Translations under genes and position numbers: made by a program
Origin: Polytrichum commune
Taxonomy: Eukaryota > Streptophyta > Polytrichopsida > Polytrichales > Polytrichaceae
Reading direction: 5' to 3'
Length of the DNA stretch: 64,000 nt
Assembly: GCA_950295325.1 (NCBI GenBank)
Contig: OX485806.1
Span: forward strand, 56,227,169-56,291,168
Notes under the pieces: model-generated
What the model saw: the letters and a program-made list of their open reading frames with translations, nothing else
What the model was told of the DNA's origin: nothing
Database searches by the model: none
Part shown: piece after piece, positions 23,420 through 33,763 of the stretch
How the letters are laid out: every line of letters begins with the position of its first letter
Numbering within the stretch: the first letter of the stretch is position 1

Positions 23420-25012
23420 GAGTAACTAAGTAACTTTAGGTAACCTTGTTTATTGTTGTACACCCTAGTAGTTGTAGTAGTCTAAGTGTCTCTTGTCATT
23501 GTTGATTCAAATAAATAATTAGTAACTTAATTTCAAATATCCTTATAGATATCAAGCTCAAATGTCTAATCTCCAAGTGACAAGTTTTTTTCTCCTTCAA
23601 ATAACTAGTTATTTTTCCACCAAATAGATTAGTAACCAAGTAACAACTCTTTCTTCTTCTCAAGTAGCTAGTTAACTTTCCTCCAAGTGGCTATGTAGCC
23701 AAGTAACAAGTTTCCTCTTCCCTTCTAAGGAGCTACATGACTAAGTAACCAAGTTGCCAAATAACCATGTAGTCACGTAGCTAAATTGCCAAATAATTTT
23801 TTGCAAATATTTAGCGAGAGTCACAATCATACGAGCTTCAAGAAATTTTTAGCACAACCACATTAATTGTATATAGTTTCAACTATAAACAATTCAAGTC
23901 TATGTTTAGCACAACCATAGTTATAGATAGCTTTAGGGATATAAATAGTTACAATATATTTTATGTGCAACTAGAAATAATTACAATCTATTTTTAGTGT
24001 AACTATAAATAGTGACAACCTTTATTTTACTAGATACTATTTTAATATAGTGCATAATAACTTAAGTTGGACTTTTGGTTAGGGTGTCGATGATATCATA
24101 GTAACATTTTTTTTCACATTCAAAGTGGGATAATTAAGGTTGAATAAGGATGATTTCCAATTATCCTCCAATGAAGGTTTGAACATTTTTTACATTCTCT
24201 CATTATATTCAAAACAATTAAGTTATGATTATTCCACTTCTCAAATATTGTGGGATTGTTCACATCATTTATATTTTAAAATAATTAGTTAAATATCAAG
24301 TAATTGAAAACATACTTATAATTTTTTAAATTTGGTGTTTAATTACATATCAAAATATGAAGTAACTTTCTTTAGATTAAGGGACTTATGGAAATGAGAA
24401 ACAAATATAAAAAATAAGGTGAGAGGTAAGCGGTAGAGTGTTGATGTTTCTTATGCCAATTACATGCTTCACTCTCTCACTCACTCTCTTCCTCTCTATG
24501 ATTGCCTCATTGTCACTCACACATGTGGTTTCTTAATCATAAAAGAACCTCTCAATATCAAGTCTCATTTTTTTTCTTAGCAATTTTAGAATTAATTTGT
24601 CTCCTCAAAATATATTTTTCCACTTAGCACTCTTCAAGCAATGAAATGTCTTTCAATCATAACCTCTTGAATGGATAGTGTTTGTGCTAACAATTACTTT
24701 GCCTCTACCTTGAAAAACTATGAAGAAAGTTTGAGCTTAAAGTTCTTTGCATTCAAAAATGGTAAAGGTACAAAAGACCTAGCTCTTGTAGCCCATCTTT
24801 TGTGAATGAGGTGCGTGTGCTCACTAATCCTTAGTTTGTATATAGTGAGAGATGGCACCTAACATGTGCCTTTCTTTTATATCACTATGATCAATTTTTC
24901 TTGAAGAAGATGAATAGTGTCCACTAAAATCTTAAATGCAAGCATATATCTTCCATCTCCAAAATGTGGTAGATTGTTCTTTGAGCTCTTCTTGTGCATA
25001 ATCTAGGTACAA
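23420..25012 (-). repeat. Repeat D copy 2 (reverse orientation)
   Basis: The reverse complement follows 16557-18180 in the same order: a GGCACATGTTAGG block, a GAGCTAGGTC block, then an array of TTACTTGG-TAC-like units at 23560-23800. Divergence between the copies is high. The ends are approximate. Confidence 0.5.
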
Positions 25013-27951
25013 GGAGTTTTATGAGAACTGCCCAAATTTTTTGTCTTGGCTTTCTTTTTCTTCCACCTCCCATTCCTTAACCTAAGGTGGCCTATGAATT
25101 ATCTAAATGGCACTAGGTTACTAATCCAAAAATGGAGCTCACCTATCCTAGATGGCTCACTAATTGTAAAGAAAGCTTATTAATCTTAAGTGGCTCACCA
25201 ATTGTGCATGTGGCTTATTAATTCCAAGCGGCTCACTAGTAATTTGTGGCTCATTAATCTTAATTACAATGAATTATCAATAACCGGAAAATTTTAATTG
25301 GCTCCTTAATACCCTCATGGTATCCGGGGTGATTTAATGGAAATTGATATATTGACCTCCCTAGTTTTAGGTACCCTAAATGGGTGTAGTATTCGGGATA
25401 GACCGTGGCTTCCCATGCCCTTGTGGCCCGCTGTCCTATTAATTTTTTGTTCATTGCTCCCGTTCTTAGTGTTGGCTACTATTGGTCTCCCTTTTGTTAC
25501 TCCCATTCCTGGAGTTTGCTAGTTGCCCTTCTTTATTCCTGTCATCGGTGTTATGCTATCCTTCGGTCTGCTCCCGTTTCCGGTCTTGGGCTCCCTTTTG
25601 GTCTGCTTCCATTCCGATGTTGGTTATTATAATTTAGATTTTGGTTACAAACAAACCCAAGGAAACACTTAGGGAAGACTTAAAAGGTGACTTGTATATC
25701 ATCTAGGTGTCTCAAATAAGATTTATTAGGGAAAACACAAGGGTATTTCACTTTATTTTGGATTAAGACCGACAATTGAATTATGAATAAGGGATAAATA
25801 CTTTAAAAGATCTCTCCATTTCAGTACATGCAATTGTGACGGTCACTCACCTCACTCTAATTTCCCAAGCAATAGTTTGGCAGTGAGTTCATTTTAATTG
25901 AACCAAGTGTGGTGCACAAGCATAGGCATACCCTTAGTCAATAATCTTGCATAAGTAACCCATTTTGTCTCTTTACCGAAGCCAAGGGCACTTCGGTGTA
26001 GTCAATAGTCTTTCATTAATTAATCCCATTTAATGTAACTTGAAAAGGCAATGCAATAATCATTTCAGGATAGTCCGTCTCCTTTGATTAAATAAAATCT
26101 TAATTATGTAGTCCGACAATAGTCTTGTACCTGGGCTTGGCCAAGGTAATCATCACATTCTCATTTGCATTCATAGGCCATACCACATATGAGGGCTAAC
26201 ATTTCCTCACATAACGAATGGATTTATCTTATTTGGCTTAATGTTGCAAGCTCACACTCTTAATTCCTAGAATAGTTCATTCAACAATTCCTGGCATTTA
26301 TTATTTCCAAAACAATTGCCTTAGGAATTCAATTAGAGGAGTTAGGATTGATTTCAAATTAGCCTTTAATCTCATGAACTCTCAATAATCTTCAGGGTCA
26401 CCTGTCATGGTATATGTGTTATCTCTCCAATCGGCAAGTCCATTGACTCTCCGCAGCAACTTTAGTGAACCTTTCGCAGTCCATAGCCTTTCCAAGTTTC
26501 CACTTTGACGGTTCGGCTCCTGTCAAGAACAATCGGCCAGTCCATTGACTCTCTGCAGCAACTTTAGTGAACATTTCGTTGTCCATAGCCTTTCCACTTT
26601 GACGGTTTGGCTCCTGTCAAGAATTAGTTCGGTTCTATCTACATTGGTAATATCACACCAGCTATGGCCATGGCCATTGCTCGATTCAGGTTTTGATCAC
26701 TGCAAATGTCATTATGAAATCAGTTTCGCGTTACAGATTACTAAGTCCTGGTAATAATCCATTAATATCCGCTTAATCTGCCCTTAGGCAAGTATTTTTA
26801 GTTAACACACCAACAGATTCACTACACGGCAGTCAATGGTCTACAGACTTGCGACAACTTTAAATCTTGCGTATTATCCCAGCAAAAGACAATAGAAATA
26901 TATACACATTATATCCTCTCTTCGCTCTCGAGTAATCTGACATTAATATTATGCCACAAATTTCCCTGGCCATTTGATAATCACTCTCGGTGAATTAATT
27001 GCTGTCATCATTTAAGACATCACTCCTGTGTGATACTATGACCCTTATGCAAATTAGTACTCCGTATAAGCCTAAGTTCATCCAGATTATAGTCTCTGGC
27101 CAATTTTGTATTCTCTTCCAATTTAATGCCTCTCTCCGCAAAGCAGATCATTGTCCTAGCATTATCACCTGTCAATGATACTTTGAGAAATCCCTATAAC
27201 TGGTTAAGGTAGAGACAATTATATATATCCGGCTCTCACACCATGGTTAATTATTATTAAACATCCTCCGTTTCTGCCATCAGATTATCGCACTGCCCAG
27301 CATAAACACAAACACATTCTTACAGTCGAACATCTGGCCTGATAGACATACAATCTGATATTTCACGGACAGTTTGCTTTGCATTTTATACTATTGCCAT
27401 CAACTGAATGCACATTTGGGGAATAAAAAACTTCAGCATTGGTCGCAGTGTACAAATTGGAAGAAAATGCAATTCACAAGTCATAACCACATTGTTCAAG
27501 GAATAGAAAAGTGCATCTCCCATGCAATTTCTACAAAGAGTAATTAAAGTGAAACTACACCAGCAATTATAACGAGACAATAGTTTTCCACTCCAGTACA
27601 AACCTCCTGGATTGACTCCTTCACTGTTCATACACTCAGACTATCGCCTAGGCCAGAATGAATCTCTCCTATCTGACACGAGTACCTCTCAACAAAAGTT
27701 CAAGAGAAAAATTACTGAAAGGAAAAAAAATGCTACAACTGAATGAGAGTCTCCCTCCGTGTCTGCCCCCCACCATGTAACTTCTCTCCTCTTTGTAGCT
27801 CTTCAGCTGAGGTCCTCTAAAATCAGACCATAATCCCTTCCAACTGTTGTTTCGAAATCTCAAGTCAATAGCCTCGTCCATACTATCTATTTTGAAATAT
27901 CCTGGCTCAGAAAGAGTCTTCTTTACATTTAACTCAAATGTGGCCTAACCA
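25013..27951. other. No recognisable gene; contains a 102-bp tandem duplication
   Basis: Sequence complexity is higher than in the surrounding AT-rich repeats, but no frame has a known domain. A direct duplication with a period of 102 bp occupies 26428-26623. The stretch lies just beyond the 3' end of the LINE and may be pre-insertion host DNA or an older unidentified element. Confidence 0.35.
26428..26623 (+). repeat. 102-bp tandem duplication, two units
   Basis: CAATCGGCAAGTCC at 26428 and CAATCGGCCAGTCC at 26530 begin two units that share TTGACTCTC, GCAACTTTAGTGAAC and GGCTCCTGTCAAGAA in order, with few differences. Confidence 0.85.
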
Positions 27952-27960
27952 GAGATAGAT

Positions 27961-27990
<30 letters not shown>
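27952..27990 (-). repeat. LINE 3' tail of ATCT units
   Basis: On the plus strand it reads AGAGATAGATAGAAAGATAG and further GATA repeats. Short tandem repeats in place of poly(A) are known at the 3' ends of several LINE clades; its position directly after the UTR supports the 3' boundary. Confidence 0.8.
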
Positions 27991-27991
<1 letters not shown>

Positions 27992-28422
27992 AACTCCGGT
28001 CCCTTTGAGGGGCCGGCGTGAATAGAGTGTCCGTTCGTAATGCCAACAACCCGATGTCCACAAGACATGGGGAAGCTGGGACAAAACTACTCTCCTCTTT
28101 CGAGGATGGACACTATAGTAGCCAGGGAACAAATAACACGGGCCCATCATGGCCCACGGGGGTGTATGCCTTTTAAGTATAGCTAGTGGTTTTGTTGTAA
28201 GGGTGTACGCCAAGTCATGATTCCTCGGTTGGTTGTGTGAGGATGTTTGGGTTAAGACGGTCCGGGTTCGATTCCTGTTGGGTCCGTTTGATCGCCTAAT
28301 GTGTAACACATGACTTGGTGCTGCAAATGAGTAAAAGGCAGGAAATTTGTACCAACCAACCGGCACCAATCCCTCATCCTGAGCTGTATATAGTTATTAA
28401 ATATTATATAAGTTTTTGAGTT
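27991..28422 (-). other. LINE 3' untranslated region
   Basis: About 430 bp between the nuclease stop codon and the (ATCT)n tail. It contains an inverted repeat (CCAAGTCATG at 28210-28219 and CATGACTTGG at 28309-28318) enclosing a tRNA B-box-like GGTTCGATTCC on the plus strand. Long ORFs on the minus strand through this stretch have no domain and end within the microsatellite, so they are not called. Confidence 0.7.
28265..28275 (+). promoter_or_regulatory. tRNA B-box-like motif within the LINE 3' UTR
   Basis: GGTTCGATTCC matches the RNA polymerase III B-box consensus. No convincing A-box or cloverleaf could be built around it, so it is not called a tRNA gene. It is antisense to the LINE. Confidence 0.35.
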
Positions 28423-29232
28423 TTATGGAGGGTCTAAATTTTGGGGGAGCAGTTGGTGGTTTTCAATCCTCCTTTTATGAAGGAGGATGGACATGGCATA
28501 TTGTATTGCAATGGTATTAATGTTTTTAAAGGTATTTTTGATGGTAACCATGGGTATTCTGAGGTTGTTCTCTAGTATTTTCATAGATGGGATGTGGGTC
28601 ATAGCTCGGGCCCCGGCTGTGATGACAATAAGTGGTTTGATTTTCCATCCTCTGGAAGCGATACTATCAATTAGTGGTTTGTATTTGTTGATTTTTGCTT
28701 CTATTGTTTCTGGGGAGAATCTATCGTTGCAGTATGTGAATTCAATAAATTGTATGGTGAGGTTAGGGTCAATGTCAATGGTATCGCTTTGATACGGTAA
28801 CCTTTTAACGCAAAGTATATCAGGTCGAAATCTTGCGTTGCAGTGACATCTTTGTGTGTTACATGTGTAGGGGAGTAGCCAGTTTGGGACAGTGTTTTTT
28901 TGGGGATTATTATTGAAGGTATCGGCATTCATGAGAGTAAAGCATCGGGATTTTTCGGACGAGATTAGGAGCTTCCTAATTTCTCCAACTGCTTTGTTAT
29001 GTCTTTTAACTGTAAGTGAGTGTATATGTTGTTGTTTACATTTAAGTAGTACATGTAGCCAGGTGTCTGGTTCGTTTGAATTGCATATGGGGCACGTAAT
29101 AGAGGGATATCTTTGGTGGCCGAAGAACATTTGTTTCCTAGTATTACCCATGTATGTTCCTGTGCGGAATTTAATAAGACATGATTTTTGTTTGTCAGTG
29201 ATTGAGGGATTTGTCCAGAATTCGTTTGACAT
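28423..29232 (-). pseudogene. LINE CCHC zinc knuckle and restriction-like endonuclease
   Basis: An open frame of 269 codons; in-frame residues (NTCKWTEN) extend upstream, so the first Met is probably not the original start. Residues C47, C50, H60 and C65 form the CCHC knuckle (CPICNSNEPDTWLHVLLKC), followed by HIHSLTVKRHNKAV. The nuclease core shows RPD at 136-138, the acidic residue E164 in FIEFTYCNDRF, and K180/K183-Y184 in KINKYKPL, matching the PD-(D/E)XK layout used by R2-group LINEs to nick the target. A cysteine cluster (C124, C129, C131) precedes RPD. All key residues look intact, so this module could have been functional recently. Confidence 0.88.
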
Positions 29233-29327
29233 TTCTTTGTCTATGTCTATATTTTCTGTCCATTTACACGTGTTGGGGGTTGTGTGACCATGATTGCTAT
29301 ATTGGTTTCCCTATCGTATTTTTTAAT

Positions 29328-30146
29328 TTATTTTTCTAAGAATCTTACTGGGCCTTTATCTGGGACGTCTGCCATCGAGGCCCAGACGTCTTTTTGATAA
29401 TAGTAAGGGGTGGCGTGGGCATGTTCGTATGGGTGGATGGCAATTCTATGTTCTAATTCTAACCCTTCTTTTGCTAGTTTATCTGCTTTTTCATTACCGT
29501 CAATGTTAACATGTGCTCTAACTTTGTATAGTGTGATTGGTTGTGTACGGTTTTGAAGGATTTTTACCATGGAGTTGAGTGTGGTTTGGTCTGGGTGGCT
29601 ATTATGGAGAGTTGGGTGTTTGATTTGTGTGTTGAGTAAGTATAGTACGTTTAGACTGTCTGTGAATATGAATGCGGGTTCATTAGGAAATTGTGTATTG
29701 ATGATTCTTAGTGTTTTGTGTATAGCCATCATTTCTGCGTGTAGTATGTTTTGATGCCCATGGAGTCTTTTGGCGATATTTAAGCCTTTGGGGCTGTAGA
29801 TACCGTATCCAGCTCTTTCTCTTCTCCATTCCCCAGGGGCAATTTCTTTGGGTTTTATAAAGGAACCATCCGTGTAGTAGCTGAATTGGGGGTGGAATTT
29901 TAGCGGTAGATTAGTGTGGTAGTTTGGAAGTTGTGGGGTAGGGGTATTATTGTGTGGGATTGTATTTGGGTAGTTTGATTTGGCCCATTTTTTACTAGGG
30001 TTAACGGTGATGTTTGGAAGGGTGGGTGGTGCAGTTTGTGTGTGACTTTGTAGTATTTGGAGGTTATTTGCTGTGGCGTTTATTAATTTCATTTGTTTGT
30101 AGGTGCCTATGTTATTGTTTTGGTGATGGATACAAAATATTTGCAT
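29328..30146 (-). pseudogene. LINE RNase H domain
   Basis: An open minus-strand frame of 272 codons after the methyltransferase-like segment (its first Met is internal, not a true start). The RNase H core begins at residue 90 with YYTDGSF (D93), followed by GYGIYSPKG, LHAEMMAIHK (E138), FIFTDSLNVLYLL (D163) and VRAHVNIDGNEKADKLA (H212, D222). The full catalytic set is present. RNase H removes RNA from the RNA-DNA hybrid during target-primed reverse transcription. The frame ends in TAA at 29328-29330, and the zinc-knuckle/nuclease module resumes in another frame about 95 bp later, so there is a stop and a frameshift between them. Confidence 0.93.
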
Positions 30147-30632
30147 GGTAAATGGTTCTTTTTTTGTGATATTGAGCTCGGGGGGTATTGTGGGTTCCTC
30201 ATACGTGATTGTATCAGCGGCGAAATGGGCAATGACGTGTGTGTCTGGGAATGGGCCTGTGTGTGGGTTGGAGTTTTGGTACCAATTAGTATCCGGAGAT
30301 ATAAGTATAGTGATTGTATATGGATCATTTTGGGCCGCTATGCGCGCCCAGTGAATAGCTTGTTGTAGGTCTGTTGTATTATGAGGGTGTGCGTAACCGA
30401 TTCCTTGCCATTTATGGTCAAACGCTTTACCTAGGGATCCAAATATTATGTTTCGCGAGAATGGTGAGTAGAATTGGGTGAATTGTGTGGGACATGTAAC
30501 TGGGAATGAAAAATATGAGTGGTTAATATTGAATGTTGTAATCAGGAGATCTAATATTTGGGTTGGTATTGTATATTGGGCTCGTTTGAGTGGGTCATTT
30601 TTTGGGATACGGTATTTGTACCTTTGGTATAA
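30147..30632 (-). pseudogene. LINE segment resembling a degenerate PCIF1-type adenine methyltransferase domain
   Basis: Open in one frame from the TGA at 30633 directly into the RNase H. The order of features is: a helix-like LDLLITTFNINHSYFSFP, then FYSPFSRNIIFGSLG, then WQGIGYAHPHNTTDL, an alpha-helical QQAIHWARIAAQ, and TITILISPDTNWYQ, followed by HVIAHFAADTITYEEP and, across the junction, MQIFCIHHQN. PCIF1-type N6-adenine methyltransferases have YCS-F, FGS-G, NPPF and a following P-W strand in this order. Here the NPP motif is replaced by HPH (30378-30392), which suggests a catalytically dead or altered fold. The match is from recalled pattern, not a search. It may be a structural or template-binding domain of the element. 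Confidence 0.5.
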
Positions 30633-31361
30633 TCAAACAATTTCAGTTTCGAACGATTGGGTAGATGGTTCTAGACCGTGTGTGTTGTTTTTTGCCAATT
30701 GGTATTGTTTCCATAGCCATGTTAGTCTAGCTTTCGGGATGGTAATGAGGTGTCGGCCATTGTCTTCGTGTATGTAAGCGACATCGAATTGTGTTTGGAT
30801 GGTATCAGAGTTTGTTTCGATGTCGTTTTCTGGGTTGCATTCATTAATAAAGATATGTGCTAGTGGAGTTATTGTGGTTGGTGTGACATATCTTGTGTCT
30901 CTATGTTGTTCTGTGGAGAAGTAGGCATTAATTATGTTTGAAAAATGTTTGTGTCGTCTTTCTTTGTAGTAATGGATAAGTAGGTCTGTGTTGTGATTAC
31001 ATGTATTGGCTTCACAGTAGGGGTATAGGTCCCTTTGAGTTCGCCATTTGTTATATGTGTTGTTATTTGTTGTAGTCCATTGACATAAGTACGACGTGAC
31101 TGTTCTTTTTATTCCGTTATGGTCATTGGATTGTTTTTGTTTATGATCGATTATTTTATGTATGGGGAATTGTCGGGGGTCTTTAAGCATGTTGTTGGGA
31201 GGAGGGGGTAGAGGGGGGATGGGGAGGTTAGGGGGGTGTACGGGGGCGGTTGGTGGGTGTGGTAGGATATTGTGGTGTCTTATTATATATTTATTTTTTA
31301 GGGATCTTGGTGGATGGTGTTGTTGGCATGGTAGGGGGCATTGATTACAAGGGGGTGGCAA
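30633..31361 (-). pseudogene. LINE proline-rich linker with possible chromodomain-like segment
   Basis: The minus-strand frame opens with a Pro/His/Cys-rich run (CNQCPLPCQQHH, then PPLPPPP) and continues into FPIHKIIDHKQKQ ... VTSYLCQWTTT ... YNKWRTQRDLYPY. The spacing of hydrophobic and Trp residues is faintly like a chromodomain, which some retrotransposons use to bind chromatin, but this is weak. The frame ends in TGA at 30633-30635 and continues in the same frame into the methyltransferase-like segment, so that TGA is probably a point mutation in a once continuous ORF. Confidence 0.6.
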
Positions 31362-31366
31362 AATAA

Positions 31367-33000
31367 TTAATTAGCTATGTTAAGTGCGTTTTTGATAAGT
31401 TTAGAAGGAGTGGAGTGGTAGATTTTGAATTCGTCCGGGTTCATTAGAGTGGTACCATTAGGCATGGTAATTTGGTCTAGTGTGATTATATTATGTACAA
31501 GTAGTTTGTGTAGTAATTTAAGTGAGGTGTTGGGATTTAGGCCATGAAGCATTTGTGCTTCCTGCATCCATGCAGTTTCAAGTGGGGATGGGGTTAGTAG
31601 GAAATTGTTTATTGTACTTTTTAGGTGGACTCCGGCTTTATGTTTGAGCAAGAATAATGTTCTAGTGATGGGTGATCTAACACAGTGGTGGTATTTAATG
31701 CGGGTGATTTCCTTAGAGCCCCCATATTTGGCGAGTATGAATTGAAGTAGACCAACATATATTTTTCCAATTCTACCTTTATCATTGAGGGCGTTTTGTA
31801 GTTGTTCTCCAATGCATCTTAAATAAGCATTTTGAAGTGAGAATGCTTCGATTCCGAATAGATTGTGTGGGAGTTGTGTAGCGATGTTAGATGTGCATTT
31901 GGGTATTCCGCATATCGTTTTGTGAAGTGCTATGATTTTTTTATCAAGTTTTTTTATAGCTGGTATGGAGTATGGCACTGCGTAGAAGCTGTATGCTATT
32001 CCAGCACGTATGACTGTATCTGCCATGTTTATTTTTTGTTTCATAGTAGCTGGACATGTTACAAGGGCTTGATATTGTTTTATTACTTTAGTTGTAGTGG
32101 TATTTATTTGTGTTTTCCATTTGAGTGATGGTGCAAGATTTATTCCTAGATACGTGTATGGTTCATGTTGGTTTAAGACTGATATAGGTTGGTTTCTGTA
32201 GTTGATATTGGTAGATTGGATTAGGGCTTTAAAGGTTGTGGGGTGAAGTTTGGATTTGTTTGGGCATCCAGTTATTGCGCACTTGGGTATTCCAAGATCT
32301 ATTCCTGTCCATTCGCAGAATTTGTCTAGTTTGTTGAGTTGTGTTTGTAGTGTCTCTAGTTTATTGGCGATTGCTGCTAGGTCATCTGCATATGCTGCTG
32401 ATGAGATTTTAATTTTAGATGTACCAAAAGTGTATCCATTATTCCCTTGTTGTAGCCATCTAAGGTGGGGTTCTAGGAATATGATAAATAGATATGGGCT
32501 AAAGGTATCACCTTGTATTGTACCTCTTTGAATGGGAATTGGTGAGGTTTTACTGAAGTATTCACCAGTGAATATTGTTAAGGATTGTGAATATATGTTT
32601 CTTATGAGATTTATGGAGTCAGTGGGATATCCCAGATCTTTCATTATAGCTAAAAGTCTGGCGTGATCAATGGAGCCGAAGGCGTTTTTGAAGTCAATGT
32701 AAAGGATGTATATATATATATCTTGGTTCGTGAGTCTTGCGTCCTCAAGCGTTGCGATTAATAATTGGATTTGTCTAGAAGTGTTTCTCTCTGCTCTAAA
32801 CCCTTATTGACTATCGTGTAATATTTGGTATTTTTCTCCATACGCTGATAGGATAGAAGTTAATGTATTCGTGTAGAATTTATATATGGTGTTAGCTAGT
32901 GCAATAGGTCTATGGTTTGTTAGTTGTGATGAGTTACCTTTTTTGTATAGTAAAACTGTTAGACTGGTTTTCCATGATGCAGGGATTTGTTTTTGTTTAT
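31367..33000 (-). pseudogene. LINE reverse transcriptase domain, 5' truncated
   Basis: The minus strand is open from the truncation at about 33000 to the stop at 31367-31369 except for one TAA at 32804-32806. In order it shows PASWKTSLTVLLYKKG and RPIALANTIYK (early RT blocks), GFRAERNTSRQ, YIDFKNAFGSIDHARLL (motif A with catalytic Asp), RGTIQGDTFSPYLFI (motif B), AAYADDLAAIA (motif C with both Asp residues) and a thumb region. All three catalytic aspartates remain. The TAA falls in the QxGFR block. The region after the thumb (YGGSKEITRIKYHHC onwards) is collinear with the LINE but not a named domain. At 31367 the frame shifts into the next module, either by mutation or because a second ORF starts there. 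Confidence 0.92.
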
Positions 33001-33030
33001 AACAATATTTAAAAAATAAAAATCCCTGCA
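32978..33030. repeat. 11-bp inverted match at the LINE 5' truncation point
   Basis: TGCAGGGATTT at 32978-32988 is repeated in inverted form (AAATCCCTGCA) at 33020-33030, just past the point where LINE coding sequence ends. It may be a trace of how the truncated end was joined, or chance. Confidence 0.45.
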
Positions 33031-33389
33031 GACTTAAAATTCATACCACAGTTATTGTTTGGTTTTTTCTTTCTTAAATGTTCTTTGTTGGTTGTTTATT
33101 TTTTAGTTGCTTCATTTTGGTGTATTTAATATTGTTATTCAAAGCAATGTTCAGGTTTTTTGTTGTTGCTAGCATTGTATGTCTGTGTTCTTGCATAGTT
33201 TACATCTTGATTCTCGCATTCTTCAATTCTAGCATATACATATTTTTTAAATGCTCACATATTGTATAGGTAGAAAAATTCATATTTAAATTCTTGCATA
33301 TTTGAATTCTATCAAATTTTTCATACATAGTAATTGTTTGATTGTTTTTCCAAGTCAATTCGCATTGGAGTTTTAATCTAAAACCCAAG

Positions 33390-33763
33390 ATGACCTTGAA
33401 AATTTTGCTGAAGATGCAACATCAACAACTAAGGCACATAGAAGACGGAGTGGTTGAGGTGATGAGATTCTAGGCCTATGTTGCATGCATGCATCTTATT
33501 ATTTTTTTCCTTCTCCAATAAAGAAGTAAATTTGGAAATCACCCCTTGCTTGTATGCCAAAATATATAAATTTCATTTCACCTATGGATGTTTGGTTGCT
33601 TAATATGGTCCTTATTTTCAGTTGTTGATTTTATGTTATGTTTGTGTTTTCTTCATTTGTGTAGTTGGAGGAAGAAGTTGTGAATGAAATTGCAAATGTC
33701 AATAATGTGTTGGATAAAATAAATTGGAGGGATAACATTCTCAAGGCCATCGATTATGTCTAG
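33390..33763 (+). CDS. Candidate two-exon small ORF (55 codons), unrecognised
   Basis: An ATG at 33390 opens a frame to GAG at 33456-33458, followed by a GT donor-like site. A TTTGTGTAG acceptor-like site ends at 33664, and joining in phase 0 gives a highly charged helical peptide ending IDYV with TAG at 33761-33763. The joined frame is plausible as a coiled coil (KILLKMQHQQLRHIEDG, then LEEEVVNEIANV). It may be the 3' end of a larger decayed transposon gene. No family was recognised, and it could be chance. Confidence 0.22.

Larger units (their letters stand above)
27952..33000 (-). mobile_element. 5'-truncated LINE with RT, methyltransferase-like segment, RNase H, CCHC and restriction-like endonuclease
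   Basis: A non-LTR retrotransposon read on the minus strand. The order is: RT (from 33000), proline-rich linker, methyltransferase-like segment, RNase H, zinc knuckle, PD-(D/E)XK-like nuclease (stop at 28423), a 3' UTR of about 430 bp, and an (ATCT)n tail at 27952-27990. The 5' end is cut inside the RT domain, so it is unknown whether an upstream AP endonuclease existed. Restriction-like nucleases occur in the R2 group, and both RNase H and this nuclease are described for Dualen/RandI elements of green algae; a related lineage is the best guess. Ordinary plant L1 and RTE elements lack the nuclease and the CCHC of this type. No TSD was found. Frame breaks between modules show this copy is dead. 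Confidence 0.88.

Noticed and set aside
28245-28300. A tRNA gene around GGTTCGATTCC
   Set aside because: No A-box, acceptor stem or cloverleaf could be formed; treated as a motif in the LINE 3' UTR.
27929-28369. 146-codon minus-strand ORF
   Set aside because: It runs through the LINE 3' UTR and ends in translated microsatellite; no domain.
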